Positions 22,999-35,644 of a DNA stretch of 64,000 nucleotides are shown here, piece by piece (positions within the stretch are counted from its first letter, which is position 1; every line of letters starts with the position of its first letter). The notes below the pieces were generated by a model, which was not told where the DNA came from, did no database searches, and saw only the letters and a list, made by a program, of their open reading frames with translations. The translations under genes and the position numbers were made by a program. This DNA is from Rhipidocladum racemiflorum (Eukaryota; Streptophyta; Magnoliopsida; Poales; Poaceae), in contig CM070572.1 of the NCBI GenBank assembly GCA_036346355.1, positions 41,205,944-41,269,943 on the forward strand, given 5' to 3'.

Positions 22999-24782
22999 GC
23001 GAAGGTGTGTTGTTGTTGAAACCCTGGCTAAAAAGCATTTTGATTTAGCTTTCAGAATGCTTCACGAATTTGATCTCCCAGGTACAAATATTGCATTCAA
23101 TATTTGCTCCAAGTTTGCAAAATTAAAATTTGAAAGCGATGCTTATTTTTTTAACATCGCTAGGAACAATACACCTATACTCAAAATTATTGACTGCCCA
23201 ATTCTTTTTAGTTGTTGATATTTATGCTGGTGTAGCAGCATCCCTTGTAGAAAGGAAAAAGGGTGGCCAACTAATGGAGTTCTTGAAGAACATAAGTGGA
23301 ACTATAGATGACGACAAATGGGATCAGGTGATATATACTATGTTTTTGTGCAGCCTTCAGCTTTGCTTACATGCCATGAATATGAGAAATAATACATATT
23401 CTTGCAGTATATTATGTTGTTCATGGTAGGATCTTTTGGAACTTTGGATTCTGCTTGATGTTAGTCAGCTCACCAGATGCTGAGCTAATGTTCAACCATA
23501 TATGCATATGCTAACCATTTTGTTCAAATGAGATTATTTAACCATGGTGTGAAACTTGTTCAATCATCAAGAGTACAATATATTTGCCACTCCTGTCTAA
23601 TTCTATTTCCCACGTTGCAGCGTGAATTTGTTTTATCAGTCATTCAGGCTATTCAAGAAGTTAGTCTTAACATACCAAGTACAAAACTTGTAAATGATAC
23701 TCTATATTATGTTCCATGACAAACAAATGTGCTTTATTATTAGCCCAATATGCCAAATCTGTAACATAAGAAGATGGTCTTTGTTTGGTAGTTCCATTAC
23801 CGTGTGGGAACCGTCTAGATGATTGCTCTGCTGATCTGTTTGTTCACTTCCTTCTAGAAGGTTCTAGCTGGAGCTATAAATGTTTATGCAAACAAGCATA
23901 AATAAAGACCAGATCGCCTTATTGACATGCTAATCAGCAATCATAGGTATCAGTTGTTCACCATAGAAGACAAATATTGCATTGTGCGACTATCATCTAA
24001 TGGTAGAACTTAACCCTTTACTTCAGCCTTTCTTGCATCCTTGACCGCTCTAAATTGCGGTATGGTACCAGTGATGTGGTATTTTTGAATTGTAAACTAT
24101 TATCAGCAGTTGTAGTAAAACTGTGATTTCATCGCTTGTCAGTAATATCTCTTGGTCTGTAGTTTTTTTTTTTTGCTTTTTTCATATACCACAAATGACT
24201 TGTAATATGTTATATGGGAAGTACAGCAATGTTCCCTTTAATTTGGATTTCCAATGGTGTCCACATTGCTTTGTCACATAAATTTTCGATCATGCCCACA
24301 CATTTGCATATATGCACAACTGTGTATTCGTGTACTTTGCCTTTCACCTAAGTTGTAGCAATTGTGTAGTTATCATCAGAAGTGACCTGTCCATGCAATA
24401 CTTAATTAAAAAATAATTTTAGTGATCGTTTGTATTTCATTCAGATACACTTTTCCACTATAGCCATCCCCAAAAGTCATTGTAGCTGAGTTTTTTTTGG
24501 GGTACCAAAGCCAATAGAAGCCATCCCCAAAAATCAGTAAACACCTACCAACAAGCAGCCCAATGGGCACCCCTTGCATGCTTATGGCTGCCTGTCAATA
24601 CCATTTTGTTCAGGCTTGATTGTGTATTATGGGTTTATAGTGAACTTGGAAGCAGCTCCCTCACCATTTCTAAACTCTGCAGGAAAGTACTTGCTTGTGT
24701 TGTTTACGACTATCTAAAAAGTGCATTCCAAATAGCCTCAAGAAGTGGAAGTGTTGCTGATGTTCAATATGTTTCCCATCAG
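22999..24782 (+). pseudogene. Spatacsin-C-domain gene fragment with introns
   Basis: Exon-like pieces with splice borders are 22999-23081 (VVVETLAKKHFDLAFRMLHE), 23212-23327 (DIYAGVAASLVERKKGGQLM then GTIDDDKWDQ), about 23860-23946 (NVYANKHK, stop, RPDRLIDMLISNHR) and 24683-24782 (FQIASRSGSVADVQYVSHQ). They follow the order of the C-terminal domain of plant spatacsin-like proteins; animal spatacsin (SPG11) works in lysosome reformation and the plant role is not established. A piece at 23621-23718 (IQEVSLNIPSTKLVNDTLYY) could be another exon or a foreign one. The stop inside 23860-23946 and the lack of the terminal exon make it a pseudogene. It belongs to the captured set in the Helitron. Confidence 0.7.
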
Positions 24783-25128
24783 GTCAGCCATGTTCACAGA
24801 TCTACAGATGTTTGCCACTTAATGATCGAATGAATTTAATTTATGTTTTGTTCCTTTGCATGCATCCATTACAAGTAGAGTTCAGTTAAAGCCCCATGCA
24901 CCAAAATCAGTTGCAGTAAACAAGGGGAATGTACCTGTATAGTCCTTTAATGTTACGGTCAGGTCTGTTTTAGATCTGAACCTTTTGAGATTACTAATTT
25001 GGCCTATTAACTTCGTAAATGGCACCATTAGTCACTTATATTAAAAAGTGCTCAAGTCTGTTTAAGTCTGTTTTATGATATGTATCACTTTTTTTGGGAC
25101 CCATTGCATCGCACGGGCAGCTTACTAG

Positions 25129-25464
25129 TCATGGATAAAAAACAAGGAGTAAGTAAAGGTGATATCCTTTTTTTTCCATCAAGGTATATACAACTCCGAA
25201 TGTAGCTACCCACTGTGCTTTGTCTTTTGTGTTACGAATTCCTCTCAATCTCTTAAGCGTTTTGTACATATATATTGTCTAAATTGTTTGATGATACATT
25301 GGTCTAGACAAATAGTGATCGGTCAAAACAAACGGCAACGGTTTGTTGTCATCTTCGTTGTTAGTATGATGCAACAACCAATAAGGCTAATTAACGTTAC
25401 ATCCATCACTTATGTTTTATACTATTTGATTACCTACTACACCTTATTTATGCTTGATAGATTA
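25129..25464. other. Intergenic DNA, nothing recognised
   Basis: Sequence between two Helitron ends. It contains an open frame from 25159 without family resemblance. Confidence 0.4.
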
Positions 25465-25725
25465 CTAGCTACATGCCCGTGCCTTGCTACGAAAAACAAA
25501 ATTGATAACGAAAAATAAAGATTAAAAAATAAAAAAAATTATTTTACAAGATCAAACATCTATCTTTAACGCTTCGTTTCTTGTGAAAGCTGGCTAATTA
25601 AAGCAACGTTTCGTTTCTTGAGTAGGGCAATTAAGCAGGGCAATTAAGTAGAGCAATTAAACAGGGCAATTAATGACGTGTAGAATGGACCACTGCCACC
25701 AAGTGGTGCTTTAGAATAGTAGAGA
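25465..25725 (-). mobile_element. 261-bp non-autonomous Helitron, minus strand
   Basis: On the minus strand it starts TCTCTACTATT (25725) after A and ends GCACGGGCATGTAGCTAG (25465) before T, the termini and A/T insertion site of rice Helitrons. The interior carries a short tandem run of GGGCAATTAA-type units. A second copy lies at 43624-43896. Confidence 0.85.
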
Positions 25726-25788
25726 TATATTTCTTACAAAACAATTATATAACCAAGCGGCGCAGCATAGCACACTATCCATGCTAGT

Positions 25789-26024
25789 TGTTATGAAAGG
25801 TAACCGTTTGCATGTACCAATCGACAACACGATAATACAATCATATGAATAAAAATAGAAGTACTTATAATATAGAGGGAAAAGTCATCTCCTTATTAGA
25901 TTGATTTTTTTGTAAGGCAATGCTCGATATATAGTAGAAAAATCCTTGGAGATAAATTCAGATTCGTTCACCAATGGATAGAGTCCTTCCATACTGGAAC
26001 ATGGATTCTATCTATTTTACAACA
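25789..26024 (-). repeat. Probable 3' LTR of the copia element (236 bp)
   Basis: Read on the minus strand it begins TGTTGTAAAATAG directly after the purine tract AAGGGGGAG (26025-26033) and ends TTTCATAACA at 25789, giving TGTTGT...ATAACA inverted tips. The outer border is inferred because the partner LTR is not in the window. Confidence 0.55.
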
Positions 26025-26033
26025 CTCCCCCTT
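26025..26033 (-). other. Polypurine tract of the copia element
   Basis: AAGGGGGAG on the minus strand immediately precedes the LTR start TGTTGTAAAA, the position of the plus-strand primer. Confidence 0.6.
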
Positions 26034-26391
26034 GGATGAATACCACGTAATGCACATGTCTCATTAAAAACTGCTCCCAAAACCTATAGGAAAAAAAGAT
26101 GTAGAAAATAGTACATCCCACTCGTATTCCGTGTTACACTAGTTGTCTCATTAAAAACCTTTATGTGAGAAACTTCATGAAAACTCACTAAGGGGAAAGT
26201 GTACAACTTATAATCTTAAGGATATAAAATATGATCTTCAAGATTATGCAAAAGAGTTTATGGTTTAGGGATTTACTCCACCTGAACTCTGCAAATCTCT
26301 AAGTCGCCTCATTTCAATGCCACTAATACACCTTTGGAAAGTAGACTTTGGTAAAGATTTTGTGAATAAATCTACTAGATCTTCACATAAC

Positions 26392-26710
26392 TTAGTTTGC
26401 ATTATTTTTTACCTCACCATTCTCCTGGAGTTCGTGAGGATAGAAAAATTTAGGGGCAATATGCTTCGTGATATTGCTCTTTACACAACCCATTTGCATT
26501 TGTGCAACACAAGCAGCATTATCCTCATAGATAATGGTGGGGGTATCAACAGTATTAAGACCACATGACTTCTGGATATGGTTAATTACACGACTCAGCC
26601 AAACACACTCACATGAGGCTTCATATAAAGAGATAATCTCTAAGTGGTTAGTAGAAGTTGCTACCATGGTCTGCTTAAAACACCGCCAAGAAATGGCCAA
26701 ACCACCTCAA
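26392..26710 (-). pseudogene. Copia RNase H domain
   Basis: The minus-strand frame encodes SWRCFKQTMVATSTNHLEII, SLYEASCECVWLSRVINHIQ, and TIIYEDNAACVAQMQMGCVK, the usual landmarks of copia RNase H (the SSAE/ATSTxxxE and D-N-A-C motifs) followed by KSNITKHIAPKFFY. The expected C-terminal part (ADLFTKSLP) is lost in frame breaks between 26034 and 26392. Confidence 0.85.
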
Positions 26711-26910
26711 AAAAACACAAAACCAGTCTAAGATTTGATACAATGTAGATCAGACAGATAGCCAGCATCCATATATCCAACCATGGTTAAGACTTGGTTC
26801 TTCTGGAAAAAGCAATCTAAGATCTTAAGTACCTTGGAGTTATATGAGTAAAATCTTGACGCTAGCCCAATATCTTCTAGTTGGGACTACACTGTTTCAT
26901 GCTAGCAAAT

Positions 26911-27860
26911 TTACTGCGAATGCAATATGAGACCTTGTGCAATTCGCAAGATACATAAGTATGGGACTTCAGGTCCTAAGACTTTCTTATTTTCTATCCT
27001 TGGTCTAAAAGGGTTTTTGTCTGCTTCAAGGGATCTCATAACTATAGGGGCTTTTAAAGGATGAATTTTATCTATATTAAATCTTTCCAATACCTTCTTG
27101 GTATAGGCAGACTGGTATACAAAAATTCTTTTTGGGAAATATTCTAGCTGCAGGCCTAAGCAATATTTGGTTTTACCTAAAACTTTCATCTCAAACTCCA
27201 TCGTAAGGTAAGCACTTGCTTCCTCTATTTCCTCTGTAGTTCCGATGACATTCAAATCATTGATATATACTGAGATGACACAGAATCCATTCTGGAATTT
27301 CTTTATGAACACATAGGGATAATATTCATTATTTGAATATCCCTTCTTTAGGAGGAATTCAATAAGTCGATTATACCATATCCTTCCCGACTATTTTAAT
27401 CTGTATAACGATCTCTGTAGTTTGACGCTATAAATGTTGCGATTATTAGCATTTGAAACTTTGATTCCTTCAGAGACTTCATGAAAATATCCGTATCCAG
27501 TGACCCATATAAATATGCGGTCACCACATCCATCAACTATATTGTTAAATTTAAGTTTGTTGCCATTGATATTAAATATCAGAACATTATTCCACTCATT
27601 ACAGGAGAATATGTCTAATCGTAATTGATGCTGGGTCTCTGTATGAACCCTTGTGCTATAAGCCTCGCTTTATGTCTTACCACCTGGATATTTTCATTTC
27701 TCTTCCAAATGAAAAACCCATTTTTTTCCTACGGGGAACACTTTAGGAGATGTTTGGTCAACGGGACCAAAAACTCTGATGTTTGGTTAACGGGACCAAA
27801 ATCTTTTCTCTTATTTAGTGAGCGTTGCCTCAATTGCTTTATTTCATTTGACCCTACCTG
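26911..27860 (-). pseudogene. Copia reverse transcriptase domain
   Basis: The best-preserved frame (26911-27312) encodes FCVISVYINDLNVIGT, where the catalytic YVDD is changed to YIND, and then YCLGLQLEYFPKRIFVYQSA and YTKKVLERFNIDKIHPLKAP. N-terminal parts up to about 27860 are recognisable only in pieces. The altered active site and several stops make it inactive. Confidence 0.8.
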
Positions 27861-28003
27861 AGCGCTTCTGGCATTCTGCCATGGACTTTTGGTTCTGGAT
27901 CTAGCTTTTTAGCAATTTTTATAGGCAAAATATATCGATAATTGTAGTCTTTCTTTTACACAATTCTCCTGCATCACTTTAGGGATATCTCTTTATATCT
28001 TTT

Positions 28004-28440
28004 AGCTTCTTGTGATTTTTCACAACGATGGAGTCTTGGTTTTCCAACTTCCCAGCGTTAGATTGTGTGCGTAAATATACGATAGTGTTATCATCTTTAG
28101 GATGAATCACTTTAAGGATATTATCATGTCCTGGATGGCTCACTTCAGGGAATTTCTCAACATCAGGTTGAGCTTCTTCCACTGTCACAGGTAGTGTTCT
28201 CATTTGTTCGATTCTTGTGATTTTTCAGCTTCTTGTGATTTTTCACAACGATGGAGTCTTGGTTTTCCAACTTCCCAGCGTTAGATTGTGTGCGTAAATA
28301 TACGATAGTGTTATCATCTTTAGGATGGATCACTTTAAGGATATTATCATGTCCTGGATGGCTCACTTCAGGGAATTTCTCAACATCAGGTTGAGCTTCT
28401 TCCACTGTCACAAGTAGTGTTCTCATTTGTTCGATTCTCT
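28004..28440. repeat. 223-bp tandem duplication inside the copia linker
   Basis: The unit starting AGCTTCTTGTGATTTTTCAC at 28004 recurs at 28227 with very few differences (GATGAATCAC against GATGGATCAC, CACAGGTAG against CACAAGTAG). Both encode the peptide EAQPDVEKFPEVSHPGHDNI on the minus strand, part of the variable region between integrase and reverse transcriptase. Confidence 0.9.
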
Positions 28441-28729
28441 ACTTCTACAGACTTCTTCGCAGAATTGAATCCCGTGCACCAGAAGGCCTCCCCCTCTTTT
28501 TATCATAAAGTTCAAGAATGGGTTCAATATCCTTCTGGGTATTTCCATTCTTTCAGGTGCATATACTACAGGTATATGAGATCTTTTCACTCCCTCGTGA
28601 TCAGTAGAGGTATTTGGTAGATTATTAGCTTATTTGTTGCATATTTACTATCCTTCGAACTTCAAATTCGATCTCTTTAGTGCGTGGATCCAAGGACTCG
28701 ACATTATTTAATGTGGTACTTATCCCCCC

Positions 28730-29430
28730 CTAATGCCAAAAAACATCCTTAGTACAATTAGTGTACCGAGCCGTGTATAGATCCCCTGTTATAGGCTTGA
28801 GGTGTTTAATAATTGACGGAGATCCATAACCTACATAGATCCCCAACTTCTGGTAAGATCCCGTGGTGGTATGCTGTGGTATAGAGATTGGCACGTATAC
28901 ATCACAACCAAATTTTCGCATATGAGAAATACTTAATTCTCTTTCACACACTATCTGCAATAGAGAAATTCCATGATGTGCAGTTGGTACGAGTTGAATT
29001 AATTCCGCAATATGCAGCACTGCATGGTCCCAACAGTGGGTGGGTAGCCTTCTATTATGCAAGAGTATCAAAGCAATAAAATTTTATTATTTTTAATTAA
29101 TGGCTCTACTAGGTCATTTTGAGTGTGGACATGAGGTACGAGATGCTCTACATTAATTCCCAGAGCCATACAACAATCTTTAAATGTCTTTGAGATACAC
29201 TGGCATTATCCATTCGAATAGATTTGATCCTTTCTTCGGGAAAGTATGCTCCTAACTTAATAATTTGGGCAATTAATTTAGCAAAAGCATGGTTCTTAAT
29301 AGATAAGAGATGTACATAGGACCATCTAGTAGAAGCATCTACCAGTACCATAAAATATCTAAAAGGGCCCAATAGGGGCTGAATGGGCCCACAGATACCA
29401 TCTTGAATTTTCTCCAAAAAATTCAATGAT
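28730..29430 (-). pseudogene. Copia integrase domain
   Basis: Frame 29148-29426 encodes DGICGPIQPLLGPFRYFMVL, VDASTRWSYVHLLSIKNHAF and IKSIRMDNAS, the core with two acidic catalytic residues. Frame 28730-29071 continues with LPTHCWDHAVLHIAELIQL and KFGCDVYVPI, followed by GIYVGYGSPSI, the C-terminal half. The two parts are in different frames. Confidence 0.85.
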
Positions 29431-29879
29431 TCCTCCCTAAATTTTAGGTAAGAAGATTTAACTATGAGCTTTCCTATAACACAAACAGGACATAAGAAAT
29501 ATTCAAGTCTAGAAAAGTCTTTATGATATGGCCAGCAGAATTATTAACTATTCTTCTCATAATATTCAAATAAGGATAACCTAGTCGATCTGCCATATCT
29601 TAAATATTTATGGGTCTTTAAGGATGGTTTTCATCGGACTATAAATTTCATATTTTATATATGTGTAATATAACCCAGAGGAGAAGGAAGGAAGTTTATT
29701 AACCACATGTTTATTGCACCTTTTTAACTTAGTCATAAGAAGGTATTTAGTACTGTCCTCACTGTCAATTTCCAAGTGGAAACTGTTAAGATGAATGTCT
29801 TTAAAACTTAACAGAGTACAACCGGACTTGGGGTATAATAGGGCATTTTCAATTATTACAGAATGCTCATAGGGAGAAC

Positions 29880-30060
29880 AACAATGGCTCGTCCGGTCCC
29901 AACTATGAGTGCATCGTTTCCGATGATGGTCATAATATTTCCAGTTTTCTTAGTTAAAGTATGAAAATATTTAGTCTCCCTAAGAATAGAATTTATGGTG
30001 CAACTGTCTACAAGACAAATTTCTTCCTTCATCATTGGATTATATAATTGTTCAATATTA
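29880..30060 (-). pseudogene. Copia protease region
   Basis: The minus strand encodes EICLVDSCTINSILRETKYF, then GNIMTIIGNDALIVGTGRA. In this copia lineage the protease active-site stretch D-S-C/G-T is followed by the I-x-G-x-G-RA loop, so the region is a protease. Upstream it is cut by the gypsy solo LTR at 30133. Confidence 0.7.
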
Positions 30061-30132
30061 AAGAAATAAATTCAATTAATTCAATTATTGCAACATGAAC
30101 ATATTGAAAATATAGAACAAGCATAGCATAAA

Positions 30133-32327
30133 TGTAACACCCCAGCATTTAATATGCCCGAATGCTACCAAACATAGACTAAGCAACCTCTAAATACCAC
30201 AATTACAAGTAAATTACAGCAAAGGAGTAAATGCTAAAAACCGAAATTTCGGCAACATCTCCTTTGTTTTAACACGAATTGAAGGAACAACAAAAGCATA
30301 GCAATATATGGCAATATGAGAGGCATCTAAAATAGCAATAATTAAAGGCATGACAACAAAATAAGTCTAATTCCAAGCATTAAATGTCTCCATAAGCCAA
30401 ACGAACAATAAGACTCTCAAATTGCAAAGCTAAACCATAAAACAATAGGCATCACACTTAATTTATTATCAAGACCCAATTGAATGATTGTGGGAACAAA
30501 TGAGTGAAGCTACGTGTAGAGGTGTGACTATTCCCTTTTCCCTCATGCCGGTCTCATGGTACCTAAAAACAACAAGAAAGCACAAGCGTGAGTTCAACAC
30601 TCAGCAAGTATATTGCAATGGTACAAAAGAACATTTACATGGCTACAACAACTCACATCATATCCATCATCTCATTCATGATCACATATCATTATCATCA
30701 TCATTATGTATGCAATGCGATGCGATGCTCATGTCTCCTTGGAAACTCATACCGGTATGGTTGAGTACACACCCGTCGGTGTGCACCCTCTCCCCCCTTC
30801 CATCCCGAAGATGGAGGGTGCCTACTCCTCGCTTCCATACACCGTGGTGAATGGAATCATGATGTAGGACTTACTCATTGGCTCTCCGGAATAGTCATAA
30901 CTTTCTCACCGACCTTCCCCGGACTAGTTATGACTTTCTCACCGCCCGGGCCATGTATCATGCCATGTATGCAAACATGCCAACATCATAAATAACTTGT
31001 ACATTAACACATGGCATCATAGCATAATAAGCATATTCATCATGTCAATGGCAATCATTAAAACTTGGCATGTGAACATATCATATATTCAAATTCAATC
31101 TCAATCAATCTAGCAAACTTCAACCCGCTATCCATTCCAATACACTTGCCTCAACCACGGGCGACGGATTGGTGAGAAGTAGAAGGCACTCCTGAGGTCA
31201 CACCACCTGCACATAGGTACCACACACTCACAATCATGTCCACAAAACAGTACGCAAACCCTCTTCTACCCCGACATGGCAAACTACTCGCAAAACCCAA
31301 AAACAAAGGTTCTGTCTCGTCGGGACAGCAGCCTTCCAAAAGGCATAACTCGGGTTCTAAGACTCCGAATCGAATAAACGAGTACATCCACGCGTAGCTT
31401 AGGAAATTTCCTAACTTTTTATAAGTATATGGAAAAACTGATTCGAACTCTAAAGTTGTTTAATCTACAAAATACCGTGATCTGTTCCAATCACGTCACA
31501 GATTTTAATACGTTCGGTAAAACTAGCATAACTTTCAAACGGCTGGGCGGAATTGGACGTTATTTATACCCACTGAAAGGTATTGAAATTACCTACAACT
31601 TCTTCAACAGGCGGCCGACCAAAATCCAATTCTAAATTGGCCAAAACCCAAACCCTAGGTCGACTGCTCATGCTGCCCGAAACAGAGAACGTGGCAACTT
31701 CTAGATTTCATCTAATCTACTCAATTCCAGCACCACCAATTGATCTAAAACATGATAATAACCCTTAGAATAGATCCTAGACCAACCCCAAGGATCCCTG
31801 TGGCCATACCTTCGCCCGACGACTGAAAACCCAACGGATCTCCTCCCGGTTCGCGCGATCTCCTTCCTCGCTCCAATTCCGCCGGATCTCCTCGTCGCGG
31901 AGCGCCCCAACGGATGGATCTTCGAGGTGTTGAGGTGGGGAACTCCCCTACGGGCAGCAAGGGAGGTGGAGAGGTGGTGGCGCAATGGGGAGCAAGGGGG
32001 TGGCGCAAGCAAGGGAGAGGGGGTGGTGGAGGTGGCGGCTATGGCATAGGGGGGGCGCAACTAGCAGGGGTGGGGGCGCAAAAGGAGCTGGGGAAAGCCC
32101 CCAACCTGGTCTCCTACTCCCAAAAGGACTCAAACTCTTTCCCACCAAAGCCCACGACCCTTTCCCCTAGGCCCAATGTCCCCCGGAAGGCCCATTTTCC
32201 CTCCCGGAAGGCCCAAAACACAAATCAACCTCATAACGTATGGTTTCAACCTCCAATTTCATATTTCATAAAGTTTTTGACCTCAATATTCACATTATAT
32301 AAGGTTACGACACTCCGTGGTATCACA
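30133..32327 (-). mobile_element. Ty3/gypsy solo LTR (2.2-kb family), minus strand, inside the copia element
   Basis: On the minus strand it begins TGTGATACCACGGAGTGTCG (32327) and ends GGGGTGTTACA (30133). It is flanked by the 5-bp duplication ATAAA (30128-30132 and 32328-32332). It is the same family as 20289-22508 and the LTR pair at 45610/52951. No internal region is left. Confidence 0.95.
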
Positions 32328-32539
32328 ATAAATGAGCAAATATTATGATAAATGACATTTTATTGAGTTATAATTGATAATTAGTCAACAAAAGCGTAGA
32401 TAAAATGTTTATGCAGGAATATAAAAACTACATTGATAAAATGAGGCTCTTAAAGGGACTTTACTATGGAAAATGCGACATCTTTCAATAAAACTGAAAA
32501 GGAGCAATATAGAGACTACCGGAGGTCTCCATATAAATC

Positions 32540-32890
32540 ATGTTGCTCCTCTTGGGAAACATTGGTATCCTTCTAATATTCCTCAAGTTTGGCACCAAGA
32601 AGGTCATCTTCATCTATGGGTGAGTTCCCATATCCGAGAAGACACATTAAATTCACCCGTCGGATCAGGGACGTTATTGTCCTTCTTCTCACCATCTTGC
32701 TCAACGTCTGGTTGAGTGGTGAAGTGTGCCTCAAACTTCTTTTCTTGATTCTTCTGCAATCTCCAATGGATTTCATGTAAAGTTCCACCAAATGCTTTGG
32801 GGTACGATAAGTACGTCACCAATGGCCGACGCACCCACACCTAAAGGATGGCCGAGGAGGGTTAGCAGTCTTATTGGCTGGTCCTTACTT
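32540..32890 (-). pseudogene. Copia gag C-terminus with degenerate zinc knuckle
   Basis: On the minus strand the part near 32820-32870 reads FRCGCVGHW and then RTYRTPKHLVELYMKSI, matching the CCHC knuckle and following segment of copia gag-pro (C-x2-C-x4-H-x4-C with the last Cys changed to Tyr). Downstream residues run in two alternating frames. The 5' continuation is on the far side of the LTR that ends at 62522. Confidence 0.7.
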
Positions 32891-35644
32891 TTGGAAGTGT
32901 AACATCCTCAGTTTCGCTTTCTGGGAAAAATCTAATTTAAATTAATTAAATTCAAAATTTGGAGTATCCTTGGTGTTTATTGTAACCGGGCATCCTTTCC
33001 CATCCAAAATCGGAATTTAATTCCCTTCCGTTCGAAAAATCGAATTTTCAGGTTCCCGCCGGTACCCGAAATTTCACCCGGGTCCAAAAATGCCCCAAAA
33101 ATCCCAACATCACTTCAAGTAGGTCCCAAATATTCCAAAATGATTTTTGGAACGATTCCCTGCATTTTTGGACCTTCGCTCCTATTTTATCTCGCGCGGC
33201 TTTTGTTTAATGCCCGCTATGCGCGCCCGAATATTCATATACACAAATTTCATCCAAATTCCGCGAAACCAATTTTATTGGGTTCCAAATATTCCAAAAT
33301 GGTTCTAGGAATTTTCCAGAATTTTTAGACCATTTTTCTTAATTTTTCCCTAGGGCGGTTCATTTACGTAATCCCCGGCCAATCGCGCGCTTCCACTTGG
33401 CGCGCACTGTTCATCATCCCCTACCTCCTGCCATGGGAAAGAACAAAGAAGCTCTAAGTCTTTCCATAGCTAAGTGTTCTTCATTCAAATGCCCATATCT
33501 CCTTCAATACACCTCCAAATCAATCACGGCCGGATCCGTTGAATCCGTAACGGTGCGACCTTTCCATTCCTCACCATCAATAGCCCGGGATCTCGCCGGA
33601 ATTGAAACCGTCGGCCAAAAACCGAAATGCACTTAAATGTCATTTATTCGGCCGTTTCAACTCCAAACGACGTGATTCCACCGCCCATATCTCCGTGTGG
33701 ACGTCCTCTTCCCAGTGGTAGCCCTCACTCCTTGCCTCTTCCGCTCGTTCATCCGCTAGATCAAGAAAACCGGCGCCGGGTCGCCATTTTTGGTGTTCTT
33801 CAAGTTCATCCTTGTTCCTCCCTCTCCGGTGGGTCATTCTCAACTCCGGTTGGTTCCTTGTGATCGTGGGGAAGTCTAGTATCTAATCTTTCAATCAATT
33901 TTAGGATCCCTCAAGATTTGGAGACGAACTTCGCGTTTTTGTCATTTCGGCCGGAGCTTCGTTCATCGCCAAATTCGTCGTCTCCGGTGAGTTTTGATCC
34001 AATTCCTTGCTCCTATAGATCCTTTAGGATGTCCTCTAGGTGATCCATGAATTTATTTGGTCAAGTTTCATGCAAATTTGTGCGCAAATTTGGATTTTGG
34101 AGACAAATTGGGGCTCTTTGTTTCTTGTGCCTGTGCGTGCGTGGCCGCCGGCCCCGCCGTCGCCTGCCCTCCGGCGGCCTCGCCCGGCGTCGCCGCGCCT
34201 TGCCGGCCCCGCCCGCCACCTCGCCAGCCCGCGCCGCCGCGCCAGCCTTGTGCGAGCCCGCTCATCGCCGCGCCCGGGGCCCCGCGCCTCCCCAGCCGGC
34301 CGGGTTCCTTGCCGCCACGCCGCGCCACGCCATGCCGCCATACCAGCGCCCGGCCAGCGCCGCCGCCCGTCTTGCTGGCAGCCTGCCAGCGCCCCTGCCA
34401 CCAGCGCCCGCCGCCACCGCCGGCTGGCCGTGCCAGCCCCCTCGCCGGCGCACCCTCTTTCCCATCCTCCTCTGTTCCATGGCCTTAGAGCCATGGAGAA
34501 GAAGCTCTTGAGGGGATGACATGAGGGCCCCACAAGTCATACACTCCACCCCATTTCCACCAAAAATCAGAAAAAGTCAACCAAGGAATATTCCCCGAAT
34601 ATTCCCTCGTTTTCCAATTTTTCCAATTTTTGAACTTCGGAAGCTCATATCTTTTCCGTCCGAACTCCGATTGACTCCGTTCAAATTTCTAAATTCATCT
34701 AAAATCAAGATCTACCTGCCAGTACTACTTTTGTAATTTTTGGATTTTATTTATTTTCTTGTATTTATTTGTTGTCTCGTTTTGCGCGTAGCCGAGGATC
34801 CGACCGAGTCCGCAGACCCCGCCGCCGTACTTCAAGCGTTCGACGATCTCGCCGCGACCGAAGGCAAGTCTCCTTGACGCATGTTGAACCGATGTTTATA
34901 AATGGGTTTTAAAAGTTTTATAAACTTACATGCTATGTTTATCATCGTATGTCAAATATAAGTGAGTAGTTAATCCGAATTGTGAATACCTCCTTTGTTA
35001 TTGACATCCATGTTACTTGTAACCCTAGGACATTTGCTATGCCATGTTTACACATATATGGTACCCTTTGTGCAATAGTACGGTAGAATTGCTTAGGACC
35101 AATATTGATGAAAACAACCCATGGGTGGGAATTATACAAAAATGATGATTTCAAGTATGATTTGGAAATGACTATATGATTTTGGTACTGTTTTTCTAAA
35201 ATAAAAAGAAAAGGAAAAATGGTTTGGACTTGGGCGGAATGGAATGTCGGGTGGGTGCGGATGGAGCACTAGTTGCATTGTGCAAGTGCCGCCCCAAGTC
35301 AATTAAGGACCGACGCTTATGATTGTCCATTCTAAGCATAACCGTACTACCACATGTCTATAATTGTACGACCTGGCTAACTAATTTGTAGAGACCTAAC
35401 TTAGACTCACCACAAGGTGGAATGTGAGTGTCGGATAGAGGCAAGGTTGTTTTTCTCACACGGCGTAAGAGGGGGCTTCTGTACTGGGTGGCTAGAACCC
35501 TAACAGCGGTGAAACCTCAGCGGGTGGGTCAGGTTAGGTGTATACATTGTAAAGGCCTTGTCATGATCTCTCTACCGGCACACCAAAGAAAGTGTGTTAA
35601 TCCGGAGGCAACAAGAGATGATCATGTCGTGTGGGTAAAGCTGT

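Larger units (their letters stand above)
19180..25128 (+). mobile_element. Probable Helitron that captured several gene fragments
   Basis: The right end at 25128 has the rice Helitron signature: GC-rich stem sequence GCATCGCACGGGC, a few bases, then TTACTAG followed by T. A fitting left end is TCTAAACTAATAAAAGAAGG at 19180, similar to grass Helitron 5' ends that start TC and run into TAATAAAA. The base before it is T rather than the expected A, so the left border is less sure and the element could begin further upstream and include the AMSH-like fragment. Between the ends lie fragments of at least three unrelated genes (LUX/PCL1-like, TPK channel, spatacsin-like), all on the plus strand and with introns, which is the usual arrangement of gene-capturing Helitrons. 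No Rep/helicase gene is present. A gypsy solo LTR later inserted at 20289. Confidence 0.6.

Noticed and set aside
34036..34533. Long open frames on both strands (up to 165 residues)
   Set aside because: They overlap in five frames in a GC-rich block of a gypsy-type LTR, with Ala/Arg/Pro-rich translation and no motif.
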